DNA of 64,000 bases from RHKX01 sp963826475 (GTDB lineage: Bacteria; Actinomycetota; Thermoleophilia; Solirubrobacterales; 70-9), in contig CAWGXC010000002.1 in assembly GCA_963826475.1 (NCBI GenBank), forward strand, positions 146,154 through 210,153. The letters are read 5' to 3'. Positions 53,291-62,211 of the stretch are shown in pieces (position 1 is the first letter of the stretch; every line of letters begins with the position of its first letter). The notes beneath the pieces were generated by a model. It did no database searches. It was not told the origin of the DNA and worked only from the letters and a program-made list of their open reading frames with translations. The position numbers and the translations under genes are program-made.

Positions 53291-53378
53291 CGGGCCGGGA
53301 GGCCTCGTCAGAGGGCCGTCGACGACCGCCTGGGGTGACAGACGCCATCATCGTGGTCTCTCTCACCCACGTGAACGA

Positions 53379-53873
53379 TCAGGGACCGAACTCGGCGATT
53401 CCCGGCGGCGGACCGGCGGCCGGCGGCTGCGCGGCGGGCTCCGGAGGTAGGGCCGGAGTCGGTGAGGGCGACGGAGGGGACGTGGGAACGGGTGCCGGAG
53501 CCGCTGAGGTTGGCGAGCCGGATGAGGGCGCCGGGGCAGGAGCCCGGGGCGGTTTCTCTTTCACCTGCGTTCCACCGTCCGGCCCCGAATGCCGACCTCC
53601 ACGCTCGTGGCGACTCCGCCCAGGCCGGGACGGCTCCGACTTCCCATCCCCTCTGCCCTTGGGCGTGTCGATTCCCCGACCCCGCTCTGGCGCACGCTCT
53701 CCGGGCTTCGGCAGCGGCGGCTCCGGCTCCACCTTCGCCTGCGGCAATCCGATCGCCGGGTCGAGCGGCGGCGGCTCAGGAGTGCGCAGCAACGAGGGCG
53801 CAACGACCAGGGCCGCCGCGACCGCGCCGACGGTGGCGACCGCTCGGGCGGCGAGTCGCCAGCTCACGGTCAT
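53379..53873 (-). CDS. Proline-rich exported or membrane-anchored protein
   Basis: This 164-residue protein has one N-terminal hydrophobic segment (AVATVGAVAAALVVAPSLL). The long tail is rich in Pro, Ala, Ser, Arg and Glu with no globular part. It is likely disordered and outside the membrane, possibly spanning the wall. I know no family. An in-frame GTG at 53882 is an alternative start. It is convergent with otsA across 88 nt that show no clear terminator. Confidence 0.55.
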   Translation of the reverse strand: MTVSWRLAARAVATVGAVAAALVVAPSLLRTPEPPPLDPAIGLPQAKVEPEPPLPKPGERAPERGRGIDTPKGRGDGKSEPSRPGRSRHERGGRHSGPDGGTQVKEKPPRAPAPAPSSGSPTSAAPAPVPTSPPSPSPTPALPPEPAAQPPAAGPPPGIAEFGP

Positions 53874-53919
53874 GCCCCTCACATACCGTTCAATCCCGGG
53901 GCGGGGAGCGGCGCCCCGC

Positions 53920-53925
53920 TATAGT
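53920..53925 (+). promoter_or_regulatory. rpsF: Putative -10 box of rpsF (leaderless)
   Basis: TATAGT ends 10 nt before the TTG start of rpsF and no ribosome site is present. The upstream 53906-53919 stretch can fold but lacks a -35. Confidence 0.5.
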
Positions 53926-53935
53926 CCCCGCCGCT

Positions 53936-54538
53936 TTGGCAGACCTTCATTACGAACTTATCCTCATGCTCGACCCGCAGGCCGAGGACGAGCAGCGCGA
54001 GAAAATCGCCGCGGACGCCAAGTCCAAGCTCGAGACCGCCGGCACGATCGAACACGAGGCGAACTGGGGCGTGCGCAAGATGGCGTACGAGATCGACCGG
54101 CGCCCTGAGGCCGACTACCGCTTCTACCGCTTCACCAGCGGCAAGGAGGTGCTCGACGATCTCGGCCACACGCTGAAGATCACCGACGGCGTCCTGCGCT
54201 ACCGCTTCTTCAAGACCGAGCACGACGCGCCGACCATGACCCCGCCCGACACCGAGCAGATCATGAAGCGCGACGACGACGACCGCGATCGCGGTCGTGG
54301 CGGCGGCCGCGGCGGCCCGCGGCGTCCGCGCGAGTCCGGCGGCGACCGCGAGGAGCGGCGTCCCGAGGCGGCCCCGGCTCCCGAGGCGCCCGCCCCGGCC
54401 GCAGCCGCTCCCGAGGTGCCGGCCCCGGAGGCCGCCCCGGCGGCGCCCCCCGAGGCCACTGCCGCACCACCCGAGGCACCCGCCCCGGAAGCGGCCGCAC
54501 CCGCCCCCGCGGCGAGCACCCCCGACGACCCCGCCTGA
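53936..54538 (+). CDS. rpsF: 30S ribosomal protein S6 with long C-terminal extension
   Basis: The first 95 residues are ribosomal protein S6 (HYELILMLDPQ, GVRKMAYEIDRRPEADY, LRYRFFKTEHDAP). A 100-residue tail follows, first Arg/Gly/Asp-rich (RGRGGGRGGPRRPRE) and then Ala/Pro/Glu-rich. Usual S6 is 95-135 residues, so at 200 this is long. The only start that gives the conserved N terminus is a TTG at 53936. It heads the rpsF-ssb-rpsR-rplI cluster. The frame is open far upstream but overlaps antisense coding. Confidence 0.93.
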   Translation: MADLHYELILMLDPQAEDEQREKIAADAKSKLETAGTIEHEANWGVRKMAYEIDRRPEADYRFYRFTSGKEVLDDLGHTLKITDGVLRYRFFKTEHDAPTMTPPDTEQIMKRDDDDRDRGRGGGRGGPRRPRESGGDREERRPEAAPAPEAPAPAAAAPEVPAPEAAPAAPPEATAAPPEAPAPEAAAPAPAASTPDDPA

Positions 54539-54555
54539 GCTCGCTCAGCTCCTGA

Positions 54556-54645
54556 CGCCGGGTCACCCCGGCGATGAAACCCCGCTAGTTGCGGGGTCAT
54601 CTGCGCACCCCGGCAGCGGGGGCGGAACCCCCGCTGCCGGGGTGC
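54556..54645 (+). terminator. Three successive hairpins in the rpsF-ssb spacer
   Basis: Hairpin 1 is a 7-bp stem at 54556-54573. Hairpin 2 is a 7-bp stem at 54579-54597 with loop TAGTT. Hairpin 3 is a perfect 18-bp stem at 54605-54645 with loop CGGAA. None is followed by a T tract. They may attenuate transcription or process the mRNA between rpsF and ssb. Confidence 0.6.
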
Positions 54646-54687
54646 CTACACTCGATGGGAGACAGCAATCAGAAGGAGCACGAGACA

Positions 54688-55179
54688 GTGGCGAACATCA
54701 ACCGGGTGATCATCACCGGGAATCTGACCAGGGACCCAGAGCTGCGTGCGCTGCCCAGCGGGACCCCCGTGTGCGAGCTCGGCGTGGCCGTCAATCACCG
54801 CCGCAAGAACCAGCAGACGGGCGAGTGGGTCGAGGAGCCCAACTACTTCAACGTCGTCGTCTTCGGCGCTCAGGGCGAGAACTGCGCGACCTACCTCTTC
54901 AAGGGCCGCCCGGTGGCGATCGACGGTCGTCTGCGCTGGAGCTCATGGGAGGACAAGAACGGCGGCGGTAAGCGCTCGAAGGTCGAGATCGTCGCCGACA
55001 CCGTCCAGTTCCTCGGCGCCCGTGACGATCAGGGCGGCGGAGGCGGCAATCAGAACCAGAGCAACCAGGGTGGCGGCTTCGCTCCCAGCTCCGACGTTCC
55101 CGCCGACACCTCCGACTTCGGCGACCCCGCCGGCGTCGGCTCCGGTGGCGGCGGCTCCGACGACGACATCCCGTTCTAG
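54688..55179 (+). CDS. ssb: Single-stranded DNA-binding protein SSB
   Basis: This 163-residue protein has an OB-fold domain (NRVIITGNLTRDPELRALP, GEWVEEPNYFNVVVFG, VAIDGRLRWSSWEDK), a Gly/Asn/Gln-rich linker and the acidic tip DDDIPF. The tip recruits DNA-repair partners. The GTG at 54688 follows an AAGGAG ribosome site (54673-54678) and directly precedes the conserved core. TACACT at 54647-54652 could be a separate -10 box, so ssb may be transcribed independently of rpsF. Confidence 0.95.
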   Translation: MANINRVIITGNLTRDPELRALPSGTPVCELGVAVNHRRKNQQTGEWVEEPNYFNVVVFGAQGENCATYLFKGRPVAIDGRLRWSSWEDKNGGGKRSKVEIVADTVQFLGARDDQGGGGGNQNQSNQGGGFAPSSDVPADTSDFGDPAGVGSGGGGSDDDIPF

Positions 55180-55375
55180 GCCGGTCACGAATTTCGCCCC
55201 ACCCGCACCCCTCCGCGGCTTCCCGCCGGCGGAGGCGTGCGGTGGGCTGGAGCGGGCGTGACGAGGGCCCGATCCGTGCCTGGGGACGGAAGATGATCGC
55301 GCCGGTTCGGCCCGGTCCCTATCATTCCCGGCCGCTGATGAACCGAGCAACGCAGATCCGAGGGAACGACCGCTG

Positions 55376-55645
55376 ATGGCCGCTCCCACCGCACCCCCCC
55401 GCAAGGGTGGCAGCAGCAGCAGCTCCCGGCGCTTCGACAAGAACCGCCCGCGTAAGTACACGCGGATCGCGGTCGATCGGATCGACTACAAGGATCTCAG
55501 CCTGATTCGTCGTTTCATCTCCGACCGCGGCAAGATTCGCTCGCGGCGGGTAACCGGACTCTCCCGGCGTCACCAGCAGCAGCTCGCGCTCGCGGTCAAG
55601 CGTGCCCGCGAGGTCGGTCTGCTCCCGTACGTCGGCGAGCGCTGA
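55376..55645 (+). CDS. rpsR: 30S ribosomal protein S18
   Basis: This 89-residue protein has IDYKDLSLIRRFISDRGKI and RRVTGLSRRHQQQLALAVKRARE, the full S18 signature, and a Ser/Gly/Lys-rich N terminus. It pairs with S6 on the small subunit platform. The 196-nt spacer after ssb contains no other gene; a TATCAT sequence at 55320-55325 may be a promoter element for rpsR-rplI. Confidence 0.96.
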   Translation: MAAPTAPPRKGGSSSSSRRFDKNRPRKYTRIAVDRIDYKDLSLIRRFISDRGKIRSRRVTGLSRRHQQQLALAVKRAREVGLLPYVGER

Positions 55646-55661
55646 GCCGGATTCAGGGCTG

Positions 55662-56114
55662 ATGGCGCAGGCGATCCTGCTCAAGGAGGTCGAGGGGCTC
55701 GGAGGCGCCGGTGAGGCGATCGAGGTCTCGCCCGGCTACCTGCGCAACTTCCTCGTGCCTCGCAAGCTGGCCCAGCCGGCGACCAAGGGCGCCCTGATCG
55801 AGGCGCAGCGTCGCCAGGAGGCCGCCGAGAAGGCCGCCGCGACCGCGCTCGAGCGCGCCGGCGAGACCGCCGCACTGCTTTCGAAGACCGTCTTGACGAT
55901 CACCCACCGCGCCGGCGAGGACGGCCGCCTGTTCGGCTCCGTCACCTCGAAGGAGATCGCCGACGCGATCCGCGAGGCGCGCGGGATCAAGATCGACCGC
56001 AAGCGCGTCCTCCTCGAGGAGGGCATTCGCGAAGTCGGGACGTACATGGTCGAGGTCGAGGTGCCCGGCGGCGCCACCGCCTCCGTAAAGACGATCGTGG
56101 CTGAAGCGCGTTAG
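55662..56114 (+). CDS. rplI: 50S ribosomal protein L9
   Basis: This 150-residue protein has the L9 N-terminal domain (AILLKEVEGLGGAGEAIEVSPGYLRNFL without its last residues, a central Lys-rich helix) and the C-terminal domain (GRLFGSVTSKEIADAI). The ATG at 55662 starts at the conserved core; the frame is open upstream inside rpsR but unrelated. It begins 16 nt after the rpsR stop. Length equals the family norm. Confidence 0.96.
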   Translation: MAQAILLKEVEGLGGAGEAIEVSPGYLRNFLVPRKLAQPATKGALIEAQRRQEAAEKAAATALERAGETAALLSKTVLTITHRAGEDGRLFGSVTSKEIADAIREARGIKIDRKRVLLEEGIREVGTYMVEVEVPGGATASVKTIVAEAR

Positions 56115-56283
56115 TCGCGACTCGCCACCTCCGCCTCACTTACCTCCCAAATACCCGGTTCACGTCTCCCGCTCCGCCCCGGGCTGTGGTTGATTGGTCC
56201 TCGGGGCCGGAGCGCAATCCGTCCGCCTCGGCAGGTTGAATGGCCAGGGGAACACACGTTCGTAAGAGAGAAGCCGGGAACTG

Positions 56284-57672
56284 ATGGAAGCCGCCACCGC
56301 CAACGGGAGCCACGAAGCACCCCTCCTGCTGCCTCATAACCTCGAGGCCGAGGAGTCGGTGCTCGGCGCGATGATGGTCTCCGAGGCCGCGATCGATCCG
56401 GTGGTCCTCGAGGTGCGGCTCGAGGCCGACGACTTCTACCGCGGGCGCCACGCCACGGTCTTCCGGGCGATTCACGAGCTCTACGAGCGCTCCCAGCCCG
56501 TCGATGCGCTGACGGTCTCCGAGCTGCTGACCAGCCAGGGCAAGCTCGAGGAGGCGGGGGGGCGCGAGGCGGTCTCCGCGCTCGCCTCGAGCACGCCGGT
56601 TCCCGGCAATGCCGGTCATTACGCGCAGATCGTCAAGCAGAACTCGCTGCTGCGCCGTCTGCTCGGCGCCGCGCAGAGGATCCAGGTGTCGGTGCAGACC
56701 CGCGAGGGCGAGCCCCAGGAGCTGCTCGAGCAGGCCGAGCGGCTGCTCTTCAACGTCCAGCGCGAGGACCAGGCCGGCGACTTCAGCTCGATGGCGGAGA
56801 TCCTCGTCCACGAGACGGAACGCCTCGAGAAGCTGGCGAGCGGCGAGACCCAGATGACCGGCACCCCCTCGGGCTTCCGCAAGCTCGACGACATGACCGG
56901 CGGATTTCAGCCGGGCAACCTGATCGTCATCGCCGCCCGGCCGGCAATGGGTAAGTCGAGCCTCGTCTGCAACATCGCCGAGAACGTCGCATGGAAGGCG
57001 AAGCGCCCGGTCGCCTTCTTCTCGCTGGAGATGTCGGAGACTGAGCTCGCGCACCGCTTCATCGCCTCCCGCGCGCGGATCTCCTCCGACCGCCTGCGCA
57101 AGGGTCAGGTCACGAAGGAGTGGAACAAGGTCCTGCGCGCCTGCAACGAGCTCGCCGAGGCCCCACTCTGGATCGACGACTCCTCCGACCTCAGCCTGCT
57201 CGACCTGCGGGCCAAGTGCCGCCGCCTGCACTCCGCCGAGGGCGGACTCGGGCTCGTCATCGTCGATTACATCCAGCTGATGCGAAGCGACGACCCCCGC
57301 GCCGGCCGGGTCGAGCAGGTCGGCCAGATGAGCCGTGGCCTGAAGATCCTCGCCCGCGAGCTCGAGGTGCCCGTGATCGGCATCTCCCAGCTTTCACGTG
57401 CTCCCGAGCAGCGTCCCGACAAGGTGCCGATCCTCTCGGACCTGAGAGAAAGCGGAAGCATAGAACAGGACGCGGATATCGTGTCTTTTATTTACAGAGA
57501 CGAGTACTACAACGACGAGACCGAGCGGCCAGGCGAGGCGGATCTCGTCATCGCCAAGCACCGCAACGGGCCCATCGGCACCATCCCGCTCGCCTTTCAG
57601 GCCCAGTTCCCCCGCTTCCTCAACCTCGCCGGCTCGTACGGCAGCGACGACCGGGGCGAGGAGGCCGCATGA
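56284..57672 (+). CDS. dnaB: Replicative DNA helicase DnaB
   Basis: This 462-residue helicase has the N-terminal DnaB domain (PHNLEAEESVLGAMM) and a RecA-like domain with Walker A ARPAMGKSS at 218-226. FFSLEMSETEL, VIVDYIQLM and the H4-type loop LSDLRESGSIEQDADIV follow. It unwinds DNA at the replication fork as a hexamer. No intein is present, although dnaB is a frequent site. The 169-nt spacer upstream has no gene. The stop overlaps the loader-like gene (ATGA). Confidence 0.95.
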   Translation: MEAATANGSHEAPLLLPHNLEAEESVLGAMMVSEAAIDPVVLEVRLEADDFYRGRHATVFRAIHELYERSQPVDALTVSELLTSQGKLEEAGGREAVSALASSTPVPGNAGHYAQIVKQNSLLRRLLGAAQRIQVSVQTREGEPQELLEQAERLLFNVQREDQAGDFSSMAEILVHETERLEKLASGETQMTGTPSGFRKLDDMTGGFQPGNLIVIAARPAMGKSSLVCNIAENVAWKAKRPVAFFSLEMSETELAHRFIASRARISSDRLRKGQVTKEWNKVLRACNELAEAPLWIDDSSDLSLLDLRAKCRRLHSAEGGLGLVIVDYIQLMRSDDPRAGRVEQVGQMSRGLKILARELEVPVIGISQLSRAPEQRPDKVPILSDLRESGSIEQDADIVSFIYRDEYYNDETERPGEADLVIAKHRNGPIGTIPLAFQAQFPRFLNLAGSYGSDDRGEEAA

Positions 57673-58559
57673 GCGACGAGCCCCGCCGCGGGCCCCTCGG
57701 GGGCCTGCGCTCCACGTTGCCCGCCACCGGCGATCCCCTGCGCGGGCCGGCCGGCCACGATCCGCTCGCCTCGGTGCTGCCGGGTGGCGCGGGCGTCCTT
57801 CGCGAGGGCGGCGAGGTCAGCGCGCGGGCGACGTGTGCGCTCGGGATCTGCGACGGCTCCGGCTGGATCGTCGGCCCGGAGGAGACGGCGCGGCCCTGCG
57901 ATTGCCGCAGGCGCAAGATCGAGAAGGCGCGCGTCTCCGGTCTACGCGGCTCGTTGCCGAAGCGCTATCAGGGCGTCTCGTTCGACCGCCCGCCGATCTC
58001 CGACATGGCGCGGCGCCCGGGCCTGGGGCAGACCGTGGCCGCGATCAGGGAGCTTTGCGACGACATCGATGGCCGGCTCGCCAAGGGCGATGGCGCCTGG
58101 CTGATGGGGGACGTCGGCACCGGCAAGACCTCGCTGGCGATGGTCGTCTCGAAGGCGGCTTTGGAGGCCGGCAAGAGCGTGGCCATCTACTCGATGCCGC
58201 GCCTGCTCGCCCGCATTCGTCGCACCTACGACACCGAGTCGGGCGAGGAGGGCTATCTCTCGTTCTTTGACCGGCTGACGTCGGTCGATCTGCTGCACAT
58301 CGACGACCTCGGCGCCGAGAAGCGCACCGACTGGGTGCTCGAGCAGCTATACGCGATCGTCGACCGCCGCTACGAGGAGGAGCTGTCGATGGTGGTCACC
58401 ACCAACCTCGACGTTCCGGACCTCGAGGAGCAGATCGGCAAGCGCACCGTCTCCCGCCTGATCGAGATGTGCGGGGACCCGCTGCCGCTCTACGGACCGG
58501 ACAAGCGGGAGGAGTACAACCCCTCCCAGGTCGGGTCGGGTCCCGTCCACCCTTCATAA
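57669..58559 (+). CDS. DnaC/DnaI-type AAA+ helicase loader
   Basis: This 296-residue AAA+ protein has Walker A GDVGTGKTS at 147-155, a Walker B LLHIDDLGAEK and sensor VTTNLD. The C-terminal arginine region is RLIEMC. A four-cysteine cluster (Cys56, Cys61, Cys77, Cys79) precedes the ATPase and may bind zinc, as in DnaI and DnaC-like loaders. Its ATG overlaps the dnaB stop, so the pair is co-translated. That favours a role in loading the DnaB helicase over the IstB transposase-helper role of the same superfamily. Confidence 0.83.
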   Translation: MSDEPRRGPLGGLRSTLPATGDPLRGPAGHDPLASVLPGGAGVLREGGEVSARATCALGICDGSGWIVGPEETARPCDCRRRKIEKARVSGLRGSLPKRYQGVSFDRPPISDMARRPGLGQTVAAIRELCDDIDGRLAKGDGAWLMGDVGTGKTSLAMVVSKAALEAGKSVAIYSMPRLLARIRRTYDTESGEEGYLSFFDRLTSVDLLHIDDLGAEKRTDWVLEQLYAIVDRRYEEELSMVVTTNLDVPDLEEQIGKRTVSRLIEMCGDPLPLYGPDKREEYNPSQVGSGPVHPS

Positions 58560-58560
58560 T
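58555..58560 (+). promoter_or_regulatory. purA: Putative -10 box of purA
   Basis: CATAAT ends 9 nt before the ATG and overlaps the stop codon of the loader gene. There is no ribosome site between. Confidence 0.4.
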
Positions 58561-58569
58561 CACCTTCGT

Positions 58570-59877
<1,308 letters not shown>

Positions 59878-59906
59878 CCGGGAGAATCAAGGGCAGGAAG
59901 GTACGG

Positions 59907-60176
59907 ATGAAGTTCATTTACAAGCCGTTCGCGATCATCATCGGGCTGCTCGCCGGCATGCTCAGCAAGAAGGCCTTCGAGCAGCTCTGGGGAGTCGTCT
60001 CAGACGAGGATCCCGCCGACCCCGATGACCGTGACGCGAGCTGGGCCGAGGTGCTCGTCTCGGCGGCGATCGGGGGCGCGATCCTGAAGACCGTCCAGGC
60101 CCTCGTCCGGCGGGGCGGAGCCAAGGGCTTCGAGCGTGCCACCGGCTTCTGGCCCGGCGACGACCCAAAGGGCTGA
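59907..60176 (+). CDS. DUF4235 small membrane protein
   Basis: This 89-residue protein has the DUF4235 pattern: a first helix (KPFAIIIGLLAGMLSKKAFEQLW), an acidic loop (SDEDPADPDDRD), then a second helix (EVLVSAAIGGAILKTVQALV) and a basic tail. The family is common in Actinobacteria and uncharacterised. A GGAAGG ribosome site precedes the ATG. It is followed after 15 nt by a YihY/BrkB gene. Confidence 0.83.
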   Translation: MKFIYKPFAIIIGLLAGMLSKKAFEQLWGVVSDEDPADPDDRDASWAEVLVSAAIGGAILKTVQALVRRGGAKGFERATGFWPGDDPKG

Positions 60177-60191
60177 AGAGAAGCCGAGGCG

Positions 60192-61166
60192 GTGGAGCAA
60201 CCCAGCTCAGCCGAGGCCTCGGTCGGCGGCCAGGACCGTCAACCCGAGAGTCCCACGGACCTCTCCAAGCGCTCCTGGACCGCGACGATCAAGCGCGCGT
60301 TCAGTGAGTTCCGGGACGACGACGCGACCGACTGGGCCGCAGCGCTCACCTACTACTCAGTCCTCTCGGTCTTCCCGGGGATCATCGTCCTGTTCTCGCT
60401 GCTCGGCGTCCTCGGCCAGTACCCGCAGACGACGAACGCGCTGCTCAACATCGTCGCTGACCTCGGCCCCGCTTCGACGGTCGACACCCTGCGCGGGCCC
60501 ATCGAGGACGTGACCCGCAACACCGGTGGCGCGGCGGCACTGCTCGGTGTGGGGACCCTGGGAGCGATCTGGTCCGCCTCCGGCTATCTGGGGGCATTCT
60601 CCCGCGCTTCGAATGTCATCTACGAGGTCGAGGAGGGACGACCCTTCTGGAAGATGCGCCCCCAGCAGGTCGGCATGACCATCGTGATGATCACGCTCCT
60701 CGCGATCGTGGCGATCGGCCTCGTCGTCAGCGGCCCGGTCGCCCAGTCGATCGGCAACGTGATCGGCGTGGGCTCGACCGCGGTGACCGTCTGGGGTATC
60801 GCCAAGTGGCCGGTGATGATCCTGCTCGTCGCGTTCATCTGCGCGATCCTCTTCTACTGGGCGCCGAACGTCGAGCAGCCCAAGTTCCGCTGGATCTCAC
60901 CCGGCAGCCTCTTCGCGGTGGTCGTCTGGATCATCGCCTCAGCCCTCTTCGCCGTCTACGTGACCCAGTTCGCCTCCTACTCGGCGACGTACGGCTCGCT
61001 CGGGGGGATCGTCAGCTTCCTGCTCTGGATCTGGATCTCCAACAACGCGCTGCTGCTCGGCCAGGAGCTCAACGCCGAGCTCGAGCGCGAGCGCGAGATC
61101 GTCAGCGGCGTCCCCGGCGCGGAAGAGAAGATCCAGGCGCCGCTGCGGGACGAGCCGAAGGACTGA
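60192..61166 (+). CDS. YihY/UPF0761 (BrkB) family inner-membrane protein
   Basis: This 324-residue protein has six membrane helices and the family blocks DDATDWAAALTYYSVLSVFPG, YGSLGGIVSFLLWIWISNNALLLGQELNAE (seen in two parts) and a central NVEQPKFRWISPG. The family was once called ribonuclease BN in error; real function is unclear. The GTG start begins a polar cytoplasmic N terminus of about 30 residues. It ends 2 nt before the next gene. Confidence 0.9.
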   Translation: MEQPSSAEASVGGQDRQPESPTDLSKRSWTATIKRAFSEFRDDDATDWAAALTYYSVLSVFPGIIVLFSLLGVLGQYPQTTNALLNIVADLGPASTVDTLRGPIEDVTRNTGGAAALLGVGTLGAIWSASGYLGAFSRASNVIYEVEEGRPFWKMRPQQVGMTIVMITLLAIVAIGLVVSGPVAQSIGNVIGVGSTAVTVWGIAKWPVMILLVAFICAILFYWAPNVEQPKFRWISPGSLFAVVVWIIASALFAVYVTQFASYSATYGSLGGIVSFLLWIWISNNALLLGQELNAELEREREIVSGVPGAEEKIQAPLRDEPKD

Positions 61167-61168
61167 GG

Positions 61169-61615
61169 ATGGGGGAGGTCGGGGATCGGGCGGCGCTGGT
61201 CGGCGAGTGGTCGCTGATCTCCTGGACCGGCACCGACGGCGACGGGAACCCGGTCGAGCACGGCGGGGAGTCACCGAGCGGCGAGTTGATCTATCTGCCC
61301 AGTGGCCGGGTGAGCGTGCAGATCCAGCACTCCGGGCGCGGCCTCTTCGGCTCCCGCGAATGGGCCGCCGGCGACGAGAGCCGGCGCGCTGCCGCCTACG
61401 CGACCTACAACGCTTACGCCGGGAGGTTCTCATTGCCGGAGCCGGGGGTCGTGGTCCACCACGTGGAGATGGCTATCCATCCGGATCAGCCGGGGATGGA
61501 CAAGCGCCGCGAGTACGTGCTCGACGGCGACGAGTTGGTCCTCCGGACGCAGCCGGTCGCAACGGCGAACGGGCCTGCAACCTCCGAGCTCAGGTGGAGG
61601 CGTCGCCGACCGTAG
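61169..61615 (+). CDS. Lipocalin-like domain protein
   Basis: This 148-residue protein has the short lipocalin-like pattern: LVGEWSLISWTGTDGDG at the start, then SGELIYLPSGRVSVQI, YNAYAGRFSLPE and EYVLDGDELVLRT. Such single-domain beta-barrel proteins bind small hydrophobic ligands in other systems; the ligand here is unknown. It starts 2 nt after the YihY-family gene and is probably co-transcribed. No signal peptide, so cytoplasmic. Confidence 0.75.
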   Translation: MGEVGDRAALVGEWSLISWTGTDGDGNPVEHGGESPSGELIYLPSGRVSVQIQHSGRGLFGSREWAAGDESRRAAAYATYNAYAGRFSLPEPGVVVHHVEMAIHPDQPGMDKRREYVLDGDELVLRTQPVATANGPATSELRWRRRRP

Positions 61616-61652
61616 TCAGGAATTGTTCAGGCGACCGTGAAAGGGTGGGTCG

Positions 61653-62117
61653 ATGAAGAGACTGCGAAGTTTCGGGTTGATCAAGTCCGGCCTGCTCGGC
61701 GGACTGGTCCTCCTCCTGCTGATCCAGCTGGTGCCCTACGGGCGCGCCCACGCCAACCCGGCAGTCACCCAGGCCGCTCAGTGGCCGCCGGGACAGGCTC
61801 AGGACATCTTTCAGTCGTCGTGCGGCGACTGCCACAGCAACATGACCGAATGGCGCTGGTACTCAAATATCGCTCCCGCCTCCTGGCTCGTCCAGAACGA
61901 CGTCGACGGCGGTCGGTCCAGGTTCAACGTCTCCGAGTGGGACCAGATCCAACCTGACCTCTCCGAGGTCCAGGACAAGGTCAGCAGCGGTGAGATGCCT
62001 CCATGGCAATACACCCTGGCCCACCCCTCGAAGAAGCTCTCGGCGGACGAGAAGAGGCAGCTGGTCGACGGTCTCGCCGAGCTCTACTCGGCTGATCCCC
62101 CGCAGACCGGTGGATAG
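61653..62117 (+). CDS. Heme-binding domain protein with CxxCH motif
   Basis: This 154-residue protein has an N-terminal membrane segment (GLLGGLVLLLLIQLVPYG) and a soluble domain with CGDCH at 57-61 followed by WRWYSNIAPASWLV and MPPWQY. This is the Haem_bd family, in which heme is bound through CxxCH as in cytochromes c. It is anchored and faces outside, so it is a candidate client of the Ccm system encoded at 4-6.5 kb. A ribosome site AAAGGGTGGG precedes the ATG. Confidence 0.85.
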   Translation: MKRLRSFGLIKSGLLGGLVLLLLIQLVPYGRAHANPAVTQAAQWPPGQAQDIFQSSCGDCHSNMTEWRWYSNIAPASWLVQNDVDGGRSRFNVSEWDQIQPDLSEVQDKVSSGEMPPWQYTLAHPSKKLSADEKRQLVDGLAELYSADPPQTGG

Positions 62118-62197
62118 GGCGGAACGGGAGCCTCTTCCGTAGGGCGTGACTCCTCCGCGTATCCGGGACGCGGAGCGGAGGATGTTCGCGAGTTATC

Positions 62198-62203
62198 TAT
62201 TAT
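62198..62203 (+). promoter_or_regulatory. Putative -10 box of the biotin carboxylase gene
   Basis: TATTAT ends 8 nt before the GTG at 62212 in a short AT-rich island, with no ribosome site between. It supports a leaderless start at this GTG over the in-frame start at 62146. Confidence 0.5.
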
Positions 62204-62211
62204 CCCGCGCC

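Noticed and set aside
57669..58559. AAA+ protein as an IstB transposition helper
   Set aside because: It is translationally coupled to dnaB, and no istA, inverted repeats or other transposon traits are present.
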